From DATDAH01 sp036525535 (GTDB lineage Bacteria; Actinomycetota; Acidimicrobiia; Acidimicrobiales; DATDAH01), in contig DATDAH010000099.1 in assembly GCA_036525535.1 (NCBI GenBank), positions 1-14,944 on the forward strand: 14,944 bases of DNA, given 5' to 3'. The first letter of the stretch is position 1. Each line of letters opens with the position of its first letter. The translations under genes were made by a program, and so were the position numbers. Positions 6,571 through 13,178 of the stretch are shown in pieces. The notes under the pieces are model-generated. The model saw only the letters and a program-made list of their open reading frames with translations, did not search any database and had not been told where the DNA came from.

Positions 6571-7290
6571 TCAGAGCCACGCCGGCGGCGTCGGAGGGTG
6601 GCCGGACGGGTCCGTCGTGCTGAGACCCTGGCCGTCGCCCCGGCCGGAGAGCCAGAGCAGCACGTCGGCGGCAGGGCCCGACACCTCGACGGCGTCGACG
6701 CCCTCACCCAGGGTCCACGAGCGGCCCCGGTCGTCGGCGGTGACCACGAGCGGCGGATGCGCTGACGCCGCACTGGGCCAGCCCGCGATCTCTGCCACCA
6801 GGGCGTCGACCAGGGCCGGGGGCTGCTCGGCGAACGTGGCGCCCGCGCCCAGATCGACCACGTGGATCCAGCTCTCGCGCACCCGCATCCACGGGACCTC
6901 GGACGCCGGGATGGGACGGCCCCGAGCGGTCAGGACCTCGCCGGCCCAGGCCTCCGTCGGCATCGCCTCGACGTCGGCGACGAGCCGGGCGACGGCCTCG
7001 GCCAGGTCGGCCCGAAGCGGCCCCGGGGCCAGACGAGCCGTCGCCTCGATGCCGTCGGTCCGCTCCTCGACGGAGCGGTACATGGGTGACGGGTCACCGG
7101 TGCGCGCCCACGCCAGCAGGTTGCGCAAGGCGTCGGCGTTGCGGGCGAGGTGGCCGACGACGTGGGCCCGGCTCCACGCAGGCAGAAGCGACGGCCCGGT
7201 CAGGTCGTCGTCGCTGAGGTCGGCGACGGCATCGAGCACGTACTGCTCGCCGCCGCGGAACCAGTCGAGGCGCTCAGGATCGACCGGCAA
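6571..7290 (-). CDS. Mycothiol-dependent maleylpyruvate isomerase-like protein (MDMPI N- and C-terminal domains)
   Basis: The product is 239 aa. AWSRAHVVGHLARNADAL is the family signature, with the metal-ligand His at residue 47. MRVRESWIHVVDL supplies the Glu139/His143 pair, equivalent to the His/Glu/His zinc site known in the Corynebacterium enzyme. Residues from about 170 (PPLVVTADDRGRSW to ADVLLWLSGR) form the MDMPI_C domain. The proven enzyme converts maleylpyruvate to fumarylpyruvate in the gentisate route using mycothiol, but most homologues have unknown substrates. The start is TTG 7290: an in-frame TGA lies eight codons upstream with no ATG or GTG between. The gene heads a minus-strand run and is divergent from the acyl-CoA dehydrogenase gene. 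Confidence 0.87.
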   Translation of the reverse strand: MPVDPERLDWFRGGEQYVLDAVADLSDDDLTGPSLLPAWSRAHVVGHLARNADALRNLLAWARTGDPSPMYRSVEERTDGIEATARLAPGPLRADLAEAVARLVADVEAMPTEAWAGEVLTARGRPIPASEVPWMRVRESWIHVVDLGAGATFAEQPPALVDALVAEIAGWPSAASAHPPLVVTADDRGRSWTLGEGVDAVEVSGPAADVLLWLSGRGDGQGLSTTDPSGHPPTPPAWL

Positions 7291-7302
7291 GGCCGGCGAC
7301 CC

Positions 7303-7348
7303 CCGCTGACGTCATCCCACCAAGTCTGACATTTCGTGCCGCTGACGT
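7303..7348. repeat. 10-bp direct repeat CCGCTGACGT in a divergent promoter region
   Basis: CCGCTGACGT occurs at 7303-7312 and 7339-7348, 36 bases apart. The first copy is part of the 8-base palindrome TGACGTCA (7307-7314). The pair brackets the short region between the MDMPI-like gene and the acyl-CoA dehydrogenase gene, so it may be a regulator site. Confidence 0.35.
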
Positions 7349-7368
7349 GCGCAGATCGGACCACGAGG

Positions 7369-8499
7369 ATGCTCGGCATCACCGCCGTCCAGCAGAACAC
7401 CCTCGGTGGCGAGCCCATCACTCCGGAGCAGACGCGGATCATCGCGGCTCACCGTTCGACAAGACTGACCGGCTTGGCCGACGACCTGCTCGACCGCGTG
7501 CGCACCGTCGCCGACGACGTGCTGTTCGCGGCGGCCCTCGACGTGGACCGGACCGGCGTCGTCCCGGAGTCCCACTGGCAGCGACTGGCCGGCGAGGGCT
7601 TCTACGGCCTGGCGTCACCCCCGCAGCTCGGCGGGCCGGGCCTGCAGCTCCCCGAGATCATCGAGGGACTGGAGATCATGAGCGGTGGCTGCCTGGCCAC
7701 CGCCTTCACCTGGGCCCAGCACCACGGGGTCGTGGCCCGGCTGGCCACCACCCCGAACGCGGCACTGCGGGACGAGCTCTACGCCGACCTGACGAGCGGT
7801 CGGCTCCGGGCCGGCGTGGCCTTCGCCGGCGTCGTCCCCGACCCGCCCAGGATGCAGGCGACCCGCTCCGACGGCGGCTGGCACTTCACCGGCGACGCCC
7901 CGTTCGTGAGCGGCTGGAACATCGTCCAGGTCCTGATGGTGTCCGCCGGTGACGTCGAGACCAGCGACGTGGTCGGGGCGATCGTGCCTGCCGAGCAGCA
8001 GCCCGGCGTCACCTCGGTGGACCGCCTCGAGCTGGTCGCGGCCGACGCCTCCAACACGGTGGCCCTGCGCCTCGACGACCTGTTCGTGCCCGACGACCGG
8101 GTCGTGTCCCGCGAGCCCCGAGCCGACTTCCTGGCCGGCCTGCACTTCGCCGCCCGGATCAACGGCGCCCTCCCCCTCGGCCTCGTCCGCCGTTGCATCC
8201 GCCTGCTCGACGACGCCGGCCAGGTCGAGCCCGCGGGACGGCTCCAGGCCCAGTGCGACGCCGTCCGGGGACGCCTGGACGGGGGCCTCGGTGATCCGCC
8301 CGCTCTGATGCGGGCCCGGGCCGAAGCCGCCGAACTGGCCGTTCGGGCGGCGTCCGCCTTGGTCGCGGCCGGGGGCGGACCGTCGCTCGACCGCTCGCAC
8401 CAGGCCCAGCGCCTGGCTCGCGAAGCGATCTTCACCCTCGTCGCCGCTAGCCGCCCCGAGCTCAAGGCCGCGCTCGTCGAGCGCCTCAGCACCCGCTGA
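7369..8499 (+). CDS. Acyl-CoA dehydrogenase-family flavoprotein
   Basis: The product is 376 aa from ATG 7369; GTG 7336 is an in-frame alternative and neither has a well-placed Shine-Dalgarno. The N-terminal helical domain contains VPESHWQRLAGEGFYGLASP and LEIMSGGCLATAFTWAQHHG. The beta domain contains WHFTGDAPFVSGWNIVQVLM and NTVALRLDDLFVPDDRVV. Both are typical of the acyl-CoA dehydrogenase fold that binds FAD. The C-terminal helical part ends AQRLAREAIFTLVAASRPEL. I do not see the usual catalytic-Glu segment of classical dehydrogenases, so it may instead be a flavin monooxygenase-like or otherwise diverged member. The substrate is unknown. It is separated by 32 bases from the reductase gene downstream, which has its own ribosome site. 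Confidence 0.83.
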   Translation: MLGITAVQQNTLGGEPITPEQTRIIAAHRSTRLTGLADDLLDRVRTVADDVLFAAALDVDRTGVVPESHWQRLAGEGFYGLASPPQLGGPGLQLPEIIEGLEIMSGGCLATAFTWAQHHGVVARLATTPNAALRDELYADLTSGRLRAGVAFAGVVPDPPRMQATRSDGGWHFTGDAPFVSGWNIVQVLMVSAGDVETSDVVGAIVPAEQQPGVTSVDRLELVAADASNTVALRLDDLFVPDDRVVSREPRADFLAGLHFAARINGALPLGLVRRCIRLLDDAGQVEPAGRLQAQCDAVRGRLDGGLGDPPALMRARAEAAELAVRAASALVAAGGGPSLDRSHQAQRLAREAIFTLVAASRPELKAALVERLSTR

Positions 8500-8531
8500 C
8501 CAGGTCCCGACCTCGTGGGTAGGGAGGCGTC

Positions 8532-9083
8532 ATGGCCAAGCTGATCTACACCGCGATCACGTCGCTCGACGGGTACATCGAAGACGAGCACGGCAGCTTC
8601 GACTGGTCGGCACCGGACGAGGACGTCCACGCCTTCGTGAACGACCTCGAGCGGCGCATCGGCACGTACCTGTACGGGCGGCGGTTGTACGAGACGATGG
8701 TCTACTGGGAGACCGCCCCGGCCGACTCCCCCGCGGTCGAGCTGAACTACGCGCGGGTCTGGCGCTCGGCCGCCAAGATCGTGTACTCCACGACGCTGCA
8801 GGAGACGGCCAGCGCCCGGACCCGGATCGAGCGGACCTTCGACGCCGACGCTGTCCGGGCCATGAAGGAGGCGGCGAACGCGGACCTCGGTGTCGGTGGC
8901 GCCGAGCTGGCCGCCCACGGGTTTCGCGCCGGGCTCGTCAACGAGGTCCGGCTGCTGCTCAACCCGGTCGTCGTGGGCGGCGGCAAGCGGGCGCTACCCG
9001 ACGGCGTGCGTCTCGACCTCGAGCTGCTCGACGAGCGCCGTTTCGCCAGCGGCGTCGTCTACCTCCGCTACGCCACTCGTTGA
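8532..9083 (+). CDS. Dihydrofolate reductase-like / RibD C-terminal domain protein
   Basis: The product is 183 aa. It opens KLIYTAITSLDGYIEDEHG, has YLYGRRLYETMVYW, and later VGGAELAAHGFRAGLVNE with LLLNPVVVGGGKRALP. This is the NAD(P)H-binding RibD_C/DHFR fold common as stand-alone proteins in actinobacteria. The real riboflavin reductase is fused to a deaminase, which is absent here, and the folate-binding residues of true DHFR are not evident. It is probably a stand-alone reductase of unknown substrate. AGGGAGG (8521-8527) just before ATG 8532 fixes the start. Confidence 0.88.
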   Translation: MAKLIYTAITSLDGYIEDEHGSFDWSAPDEDVHAFVNDLERRIGTYLYGRRLYETMVYWETAPADSPAVELNYARVWRSAAKIVYSTTLQETASARTRIERTFDADAVRAMKEAANADLGVGGAELAAHGFRAGLVNEVRLLLNPVVVGGGKRALPDGVRLDLELLDERRFASGVVYLRYATR

Positions 9084-9102
9084 GCCGTCCTACGCTCCGG
9101 CG

Positions 9103-9558
9103 ATGGCGACCTGTTCGTGTTGCGGCGAGGAGCGGGAGCACGTGGCGGCCCTGGGGTGCCACCCGGAGGTGGCCATCTGTGGCCCGTGCATCAGCTGGCT
9201 CCGGTCCTCACTCCCCCGGTCGGTCGAGTCCACGCCCATCCTCGCGGTCACCGACCTCGACCAGGCTGCGGCCTTCTGGGCGGCCGTCGACCAGGACGTC
9301 CGAAGGTGGGAGGGCGGGGGTTTCGCCTTCGTCGGCACCGACGAGTCCGTGGTGGACCTGGGCGAGGAGCCTGAGGAGACCGCGGGCGGCGGCACCTGCT
9401 ACCTGCAGGTGGGCGACGTCGACTTGTGGCACTCGGGCTGGACCGCGGCGGGCTACCAGCCGAGCGCCATCGAGGTCATGCCCTGGGGCATGCGGGAGTT
9501 CCGGGTCGCCGACCCGTCCGGGAACACCATCCGCGTCGGCCAACCGTCACCCCCCTGA
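9103..9558 (+). CDS. Zinc-ribbon plus VOC (glyoxalase/bleomycin-resistance) fusion protein
   Basis: The product is 151 aa. Residues 4-29 carry a likely zinc ribbon, C4-x2-C7 and C26-x2-C29, in SCCGEER and ICGPCISWL. From about residue 43 comes a VOC domain: STPILAVTDLDQAAAFWAAV, GFAFVGTDESVVDLGE, TCYLQVGDVDLWHSGW and a closing REFRVADPSGNTIRVGQ. The D-P-x-G-N ending is diagnostic of the VOC family, which includes glyoxalases, dioxygenases and antibiotic-binding proteins. Metal ligands of the VOC half are hard to place, so a binding role is possible. ATG 9103 is chosen because the cysteine pair follows it at once; no clear Shine-Dalgarno is visible. The 3' end overlaps the converging CGNR gene by 12 bases. 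Confidence 0.8.
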   Translation: MATCSCCGEEREHVAALGCHPEVAICGPCISWLRSSLPRSVESTPILAVTDLDQAAAFWAAVDQDVRRWEGGGFAFVGTDESVVDLGEEPEETAGGGTCYLQVGDVDLWHSGWTAAGYQPSAIEVMPWGMREFRVADPSGNTIRVGQPSPP

Positions 9559-10089
9559 CGCCCGCCTTCGTCCGGGGGCGTGGCGGTGGCGGTAGGCCTG
9601 GGCTTTGACGCGGTTCTGGCAGGTGGTCGAGCAGAAGCGGCGGCTGGCGTTCTTGGTGACGTCGAAGAAGACCCGATCGCAAGCCGCGCAGGTGCCCAAG
9701 CGGTGGGCCTCGCCGGCGCCGAGGACCCGGGCGAGGGCCTCGGCACAGATGGCGGTCCACATGGGGACGAGCTCGACTTCGGCGGGATGGTGGTGCAGGC
9801 GCCAGACCCCGTCCTCCTTGGCCAGGTGGGGGTGGGCCGGGTGCTGGAGGAGCAGGGCGTTCAGGCGGGCGGCGGCGGAGTCGACCGCGCCCCCGCGCAG
9901 GTCGGCGAACACCTCTCGCAGGCGGGCCGCCAAGGCCACGAACGCGGGCTCGTCGGCTCGGCGGAGCTGAGTCAGCGACGGCGGGTCGACGGCGAGGATC
10001 ACCCGCAGCGCCTCGAGGTCGAGCCCGGGCGCGTTGACGAGGTCGACGGCCACGAAGCTCCCGGTGTCGGCGTAACTGTCTATCTTCAC
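9547..10089 (-). CDS. CGNR zinc-finger transcriptional regulator (ABATE plus CGNR domains)
   Basis: The product is 180 aa. The N-terminal ABATE-type domain begins FVAVDLVNAPG and includes a helical Ala/Leu-rich middle. The C-terminal finger has C134-x2-C137 and C153-x3-C157 (CAACDRVFFD, then RRFCSTTCQNR), with CQNR in place of the usual CGNR. These proteins are putative stress- or ligand-responsive transcription factors in actinobacteria. The finger is thought to bind DNA and the ABATE domain a ligand. GTG 10089 is the start. The gene is divergent from a GNAT acetyltransferase gene and a 7-bp dyad lies across the start region, a typical setting for autoregulation plus control of the neighbour. 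Confidence 0.88.
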   Translation of the reverse strand: MKIDSYADTGSFVAVDLVNAPGLDLEALRVILAVDPPSLTQLRRADEPAFVALAARLREVFADLRGGAVDSAAARLNALLLQHPAHPHLAKEDGVWRLHHHPAEVELVPMWTAICAEALARVLGAGEAHRLGTCAACDRVFFDVTKNASRRFCSTTCQNRVKAQAYRHRHAPGRRRASGG

Positions 10090-10101
10090 TTGACCAGTTA
10101 C
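10072..10101. promoter_or_regulatory. Perfect dyad GTAACTG-N16-CAGTTAC, candidate CGNR-regulator operator
   Basis: GTAACTG (10072-10078) and CAGTTAC (10095-10101) are an exact inverted pair, 23 bases centre to centre (about two helix turns). They lie in one of the few AT-richer spots of the window. The dyad covers the start of the CGNR gene and abuts the -35 of the opposite promoter. Binding is inferred. Confidence 0.4.
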
Positions 10102-10118
10102 TCTAGTCGTTCTACGGT
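10090..10118 (+). promoter_or_regulatory. Candidate promoter of the GNAT gene
   Basis: TTGACC (10090-10095) and TACGGT (10113-10118) with a 17-base spacer make a good sigma-70-type promoter. Transcription would begin near 10125, right at the first codons of the conserved GNAT N-terminus. The mRNA would therefore be leaderless. Confidence 0.5.
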
Positions 10119-10121
10119 CGG

Positions 10122-10604
10122 GTCATCGACCTCCGCCCCGCCACCTCCGACGACCTCGACGTCCTCACCGCCGTCTGGCACAACGCGTGGGGGGACGGTC
10201 ACCTCGGCCACGTACCGGAAGAGCTGGTGGAGCTCCGCACCCCCGACGACTTCCGCCGCCGCCTGCCCGAGCGGGTCGAGCGCACCACGGTCGCCGTGCA
10301 CGACGGCGAGGTCGTCGGCTTCGTGACGATCACCGGCGACGAGCTGGAGCAGCTCTTCGTCGCCGACGCCGCCAGAGGCACCGGAACGGCCGCCGCCCTC
10401 ATCGACCACGGCGAGCAGCAGATCGCCCGCGAGCACGACCGTGCTTGGCTGGCCGTCGTCGCCGGCAACGTCCGGGCCCGCCGTTTCTACGAGCGCCAGG
10501 GGTGGGTCGACCGCGGCGAGTTCGCCTACGGCGCCGACGGCATCACCGTCACCTGCCTCCGCTACGAGAAGCCCGTCCGCCCGACCTCGTCGGAGCACGC
10601 ATGA
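10122..10604 (+). CDS. GNAT-family N-acetyltransferase with no standard start codon at the conserved N-terminus
   Basis: The frame from 10122 reads GTC ATC GAC CTC CGC, i.e. an (x)IDLRPATSDDLDVLTAVW N-terminus typical of GNAT proteins. It continues to VGFVTITGDELEQLFVADA, the acetyl-CoA loop R-G-T-G-T-A, and VVAGNVRARRFYERQGW. From 10122 the length is 160 aa, normal for the family. An in-frame TAG lies at 10104 and there is no ATG, GTG or TTG until GTG 10227, which would remove the first strand and helix (35 residues). The simplest view is that GTG 10122 became GTC, or that ATC 10125 serves as a rare start on a leaderless mRNA. The stop overlaps the ATG of the next gene by four bases (ATGA). 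The acetyl acceptor is unknown. The family call is firm; the start is not. Confidence 0.78.
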   Translation, partial: VIDLRPATSDDLDVLTAVWHNAWGDGHLGHVPEELVELRTPDDFRRRLPERVERTTVAVHDGEVVGFVTITGDELEQLFVADAARGTGTAAALIDHGEQQIAREHDRAWLAVVAGNVRARRFYERQGWVDRGEFAYGADGITVTCLRYEKPVRPTSSEHA

Positions 10605-11512
10605 CCGGACCGCTGGACGGCAAGGTCGCGCTCGTCGCGGGCGGGACCCGCGGCGCGGGGCGGGGCATCGCCGTCGAGCTGGGCGCGGCGGGGGCGAGCG
10701 TCTACGTGACCGGGCGCACCACCCGAGACGAGCGGTCCGAGATGGACCGGCCCGAGACCATCGAGGAGACGGCCGAGCTGGTCGACGAGGCCGGCGGCAC
10801 GGGCATCCCCGTCCCGGTCGACCACCTCGAGCCGGCCCAGGTCCGGGCCCTCGTCGAGCGCATCGACGCCGAGCAGGGGGCGCTGCACCTCCTCGTCAAC
10901 GACATCTTCGGCGCCACCGTCATGGAGTGGGACAAGGCCGTATGGGAGTCCGACCTGGACGTGGGACTACGGCTGCTGCGCCTGGGCGTCGAGACCCACG
11001 CCATCACCAGCCACTTCGCCCTGTCCCTCCTGATCCGGGCGCCGGGCGGTGTGGTGGTCGAGGTCAACGACGGCACCGACGACTACAACGCCGACAACTA
11101 CCGGGTCTCCTTCTTCTACGACCTCGTGAAGTCGTCGGTCGGGCGTATGGCCTGGGCCCTCGGCCACGAGCTGGCGCCGCACGGGGGGACCGCCGTGTCG
11201 CTCACGCCGGGCTGGCTGCGCTCCGAGGCCATGCTCGACGCCTACGGCGTGACCGAGGCCAACTGGCAGGACGCCACCGAGGTCAGCCCCCACTTCGCCA
11301 TCTCCGAGACGCCCCGGTACGTCGGCCGGGCCGTGGCCGCGCTGGCCGCCGACCCGGACGTGGCCCGCTGGAACCAGCAGTCCCTGTCCAGTGGGCAGCT
11401 GGCCAAGGTCTACGGGTTCACCGACGTCGACGGCAGCCAGCCCGACGCCTGGCCCTACGTGGTCGAGGTCCAGGACGCGGGCCGGCCCGCCGACGTCACG
11501 GGCTACCGCTGA
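10601..11512 (+). CDS. Short-chain dehydrogenase/reductase (DHRS1-like SDR)
   Basis: The product is 303 aa. The Rossmann NAD(P) motif is at residues 14-20 (GGTRGAG), with GASVYVTGRTTR next. The NNAG-type segment is LLVNDIFG and the active-site Y173-x3-K177 is in FFYDLVK. The position normally held by the catalytic Ser carries Asn/Asp (VVVEVNDGTDDY); I recall this EVNDGT form in a wider group of actinobacterial SDRs. The end (ALTPGWLRSEAML type, VTEANW, ETPRYVGRAVAALAADPDV) matches DHRS1-like enzymes. It overlaps the GNAT gene by four bases (ATGA) and the YjbR gene starts three bases after it, so the three are probably co-translated. The substrate is unknown. Confidence 0.9.
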   Translation: MTGPLDGKVALVAGGTRGAGRGIAVELGAAGASVYVTGRTTRDERSEMDRPETIEETAELVDEAGGTGIPVPVDHLEPAQVRALVERIDAEQGALHLLVNDIFGATVMEWDKAVWESDLDVGLRLLRLGVETHAITSHFALSLLIRAPGGVVVEVNDGTDDYNADNYRVSFFYDLVKSSVGRMAWALGHELAPHGGTAVSLTPGWLRSEAMLDAYGVTEANWQDATEVSPHFAISETPRYVGRAVAALAADPDVARWNQQSLSSGQLAKVYGFTDVDGSQPDAWPYVVEVQDAGRPADVTGYR

Positions 11513-11515
11513 GCG

Positions 11516-11935
11516 GTGGGCGACTACTCGGACCCGCCCGACACCCTCGTGGCCCAGGTCCGGGCCATCTGCCTGGCCCTACCCGACGCCTACGAGGAGA
11601 AGGCGTGGGCCGGCACCCGCTGGATGGTGCGCAAGAAGACGTTCGCCCACGTCCTCGCCGTCGACCGGGAGTCGCCGCCCGTCCTGGCCAAGGCCTACGA
11701 CAAGACCGGTCCGGCGACCGTCGTGACCTTCCGGTCAGCCGGCGAGGAGCTGGAGATGCTCCGCCACGCCGGCCACCCCTTCTTCTACGCCGGGTGGGGA
11801 CGGGACGTCATCGGCCTGGTCCTCGACGACGACACGGACTGGGACGAGGTCGTCGAGCTGATGACCGAGAGCTATGTCGTGATGGCGCCCCAGAAGCTGG
11901 TGGCCCTGCTCGACCTCCCGCCCCCCGTCGACTGA
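11516..11935 (+). CDS. MmcQ/YjbR-family protein
   Basis: The product is 139 aa from GTG 11516. CLALPDAYEEKAWAGTRWMV at the start and RKKTFAHV, then HAGHPFFYAGWGRDVIGLVL and WDEVVELMTESYVVMAPQKL, follow the YjbR pattern. YjbR has a double-wing fold like some DNA-binding domains, but the biological role of the family is unsettled. It begins three bases after the SDR gene, which argues for one operon with the GNAT and SDR genes. Its end is one base from the converging DUF4326 gene. Confidence 0.87.
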   Translation: MGDYSDPPDTLVAQVRAICLALPDAYEEKAWAGTRWMVRKKTFAHVLAVDRESPPVLAKAYDKTGPATVVTFRSAGEELEMLRHAGHPFFYAGWGRDVIGLVLDDDTDWDEVVELMTESYVVMAPQKLVALLDLPPPVD

Positions 11936-11936
11936 T

Positions 11937-12263
11937 CTAACCGGCAGCCGCGTCGGCCAGCTCGGCCAGCACGAGGGCGTGGCACGGCCCCGGCTGCGGG
12001 CACCAGCAGGCCAGGGTGACACCCGCCAGCTCGTGGACGTGCTCCCGGATCCATCGGGCCTCGGGGTCGTCGCTGCCGGTGACCCAGGCTCGGAAGGCGG
12101 CGACGGACTCGGCGCGGTTCGTCGGCGTGACCTCGCCGTCGGGCGTGCGATGGGCCTGGCCGATGACGAACGGGTTCCCCCACCGCGTCGGCCGGGAGAC
12201 GGTGACCACCCCGTCCGGCTTGCGCCAGCCCTTCGTCCGACGGAGCTGGATCACGGCGCTCAC
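11937..12263 (-). CDS. DUF4326 domain protein
   Basis: The product is 108 aa. The two family hallmarks are present: VSRPTRWGNPFVIG near the N-terminus and TLACWCPQPGPCHALVLAEL near the C-terminus. The two Cys and the His of C-W-C-x5-C-H may bind metal. The family occurs in bacteria and phages, often as a single-domain protein, and has no settled function that I know of. GTG 12263 is the start; a weak TAGGAC box (12270-12275 on the minus strand) lies six bases upstream, so the mRNA may be leaderless. It is divergent from the dienelactone hydrolase-like gene. Confidence 0.85.
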   Translation of the reverse strand: MSAVIQLRRTKGWRKPDGVVTVSRPTRWGNPFVIGQAHRTPDGEVTPTNRAESVAAFRAWVTGSDDPEARWIREHVHELAGVTLACWCPQPGPCHALVLAELADAAAG

Positions 12264-12338
12264 GGACCCGTCCTACCCGTTCGGGGCGACGCGGCTGCAA
12301 AGCTGAGGCCGACGCCGGACCAGAGGACGGGACGACCC

Positions 12339-13067
12339 ATGATCGAGCAGACCGAGACGTTGGCGACCGAGGACGGCCCGATGGGCGTGCACGTGGTGCG
12401 CCCGGACGGCGACGGGCCCTTCCCCGTCATCGTCTACTTCCACCACGGACCGGGCCTCGACGACGGCTCGAAAGCGTCGATGGCCCGCATCGCCGAGGCC
12501 GGCTACTACGTGATCAGTCACGACCGCTACCACCGGGAGCAGCCGTGGCTGGTCGTCGAGCGGGGCAAGACGGACGACAAGACGATGGAGCGCTTCTGGC
12601 AGATCCTCATGGGCACGACCGACGAGATGGTGGCCACCGACCTCGACGCCGTGCTGGAGTACGTCGACGGCGATCCCGCCGCCCGGGACGCGCCCATGGG
12701 CGCCATCGGCTTCTGCATCGGCGGCCGGTCGGTCCTGCGCACCATCGCTGACCACCCGGACAGGTTCCGGGCGGGGGTCGGCTTCCACCCGTCGTACACG
12801 GTGACCGATGACGACGACTCGCCCCACTTGGCCGTCCCCGCCTTCACGGGCTCGATCTACCTGGGCTACGGCGCCGACGACACGATGCAGTCCCCCGAGT
12901 CCCAGCAAGCCCTCATCGACCTGGTCGAGGCCCTGGGGGACCGGGGCCAGGTCGAGATCCACGAAGGGGCCAACCACGGCTACTCCGTGCCCGGCCGGGC
13001 GTACCACGAGCCCGCCGCCGACCGCTCCTACGAGCGGGCCCTGGCGGTGTTCGACAAGGAGCTGTAG
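12339..13067 (+). CDS. Dienelactone hydrolase-family protein
   Basis: The product is 242 aa with an alpha/beta-hydrolase fold. The nucleophile elbow is G-F-C126-I-G-G, the Cys type that separates dienelactone hydrolases from Ser esterases. The acid is Asp180/181 (YGADDTM) and the base His213 (GANHGYSV), so the triad is complete. Known members open dienelactone to maleylacetate in chloroaromatic breakdown, but many homologues act on other esters. ATG 12339 follows a purine-rich GAGGACGGGACG stretch. No signal peptide is seen, so it is cytoplasmic. There is no nearby chlorocatechol gene, so the substrate is open. Confidence 0.88.
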   Translation: MIEQTETLATEDGPMGVHVVRPDGDGPFPVIVYFHHGPGLDDGSKASMARIAEAGYYVISHDRYHREQPWLVVERGKTDDKTMERFWQILMGTTDEMVATDLDAVLEYVDGDPAARDAPMGAIGFCIGGRSVLRTIADHPDRFRAGVGFHPSYTVTDDDDSPHLAVPAFTGSIYLGYGADDTMQSPESQQALIDLVEALGDRGQVEIHEGANHGYSVPGRAYHEPAADRSYERALAVFDKEL

Positions 13068-13178
13068 GCCGCCGCGCTTCCCCGACGGCGTGGCGTGGAC
13101 CAGTCAGGACCCGCTTGACCGGTCGGCGTCACGGGAGGACCCTGGCCCCGAAGGGACCGTCCGATGAAGGGGAACCCG

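Noticed and set aside
6444..6773. Upstream extension of the 80-aa minus-strand frame
   Set aside because: Its translation is Arg/Pro/Ser-rich and overlaps the MDMPI-like gene in another frame; it is a shadow.
10187..10600. Long plus-strand frame upstream of and fused to the SDR
   Set aside because: The part before 10601 is Arg/Pro-rich out-of-frame reading of the GNAT gene; the SDR begins at the ATGA overlap.
11979..12338. In-frame extension upstream of the dienelactone hydrolase
   Set aside because: It is antisense to the DUF4326 gene, and the hydrolase has a purine-rich ribosome site and normal N-terminus at 12339.
13115..13145. TTGACC as a possible promoter of the two-repeat barrel gene
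   Set aside because: At a 17-base spacing the -10 would be a poor GACCCT, too weak to list as a feature.
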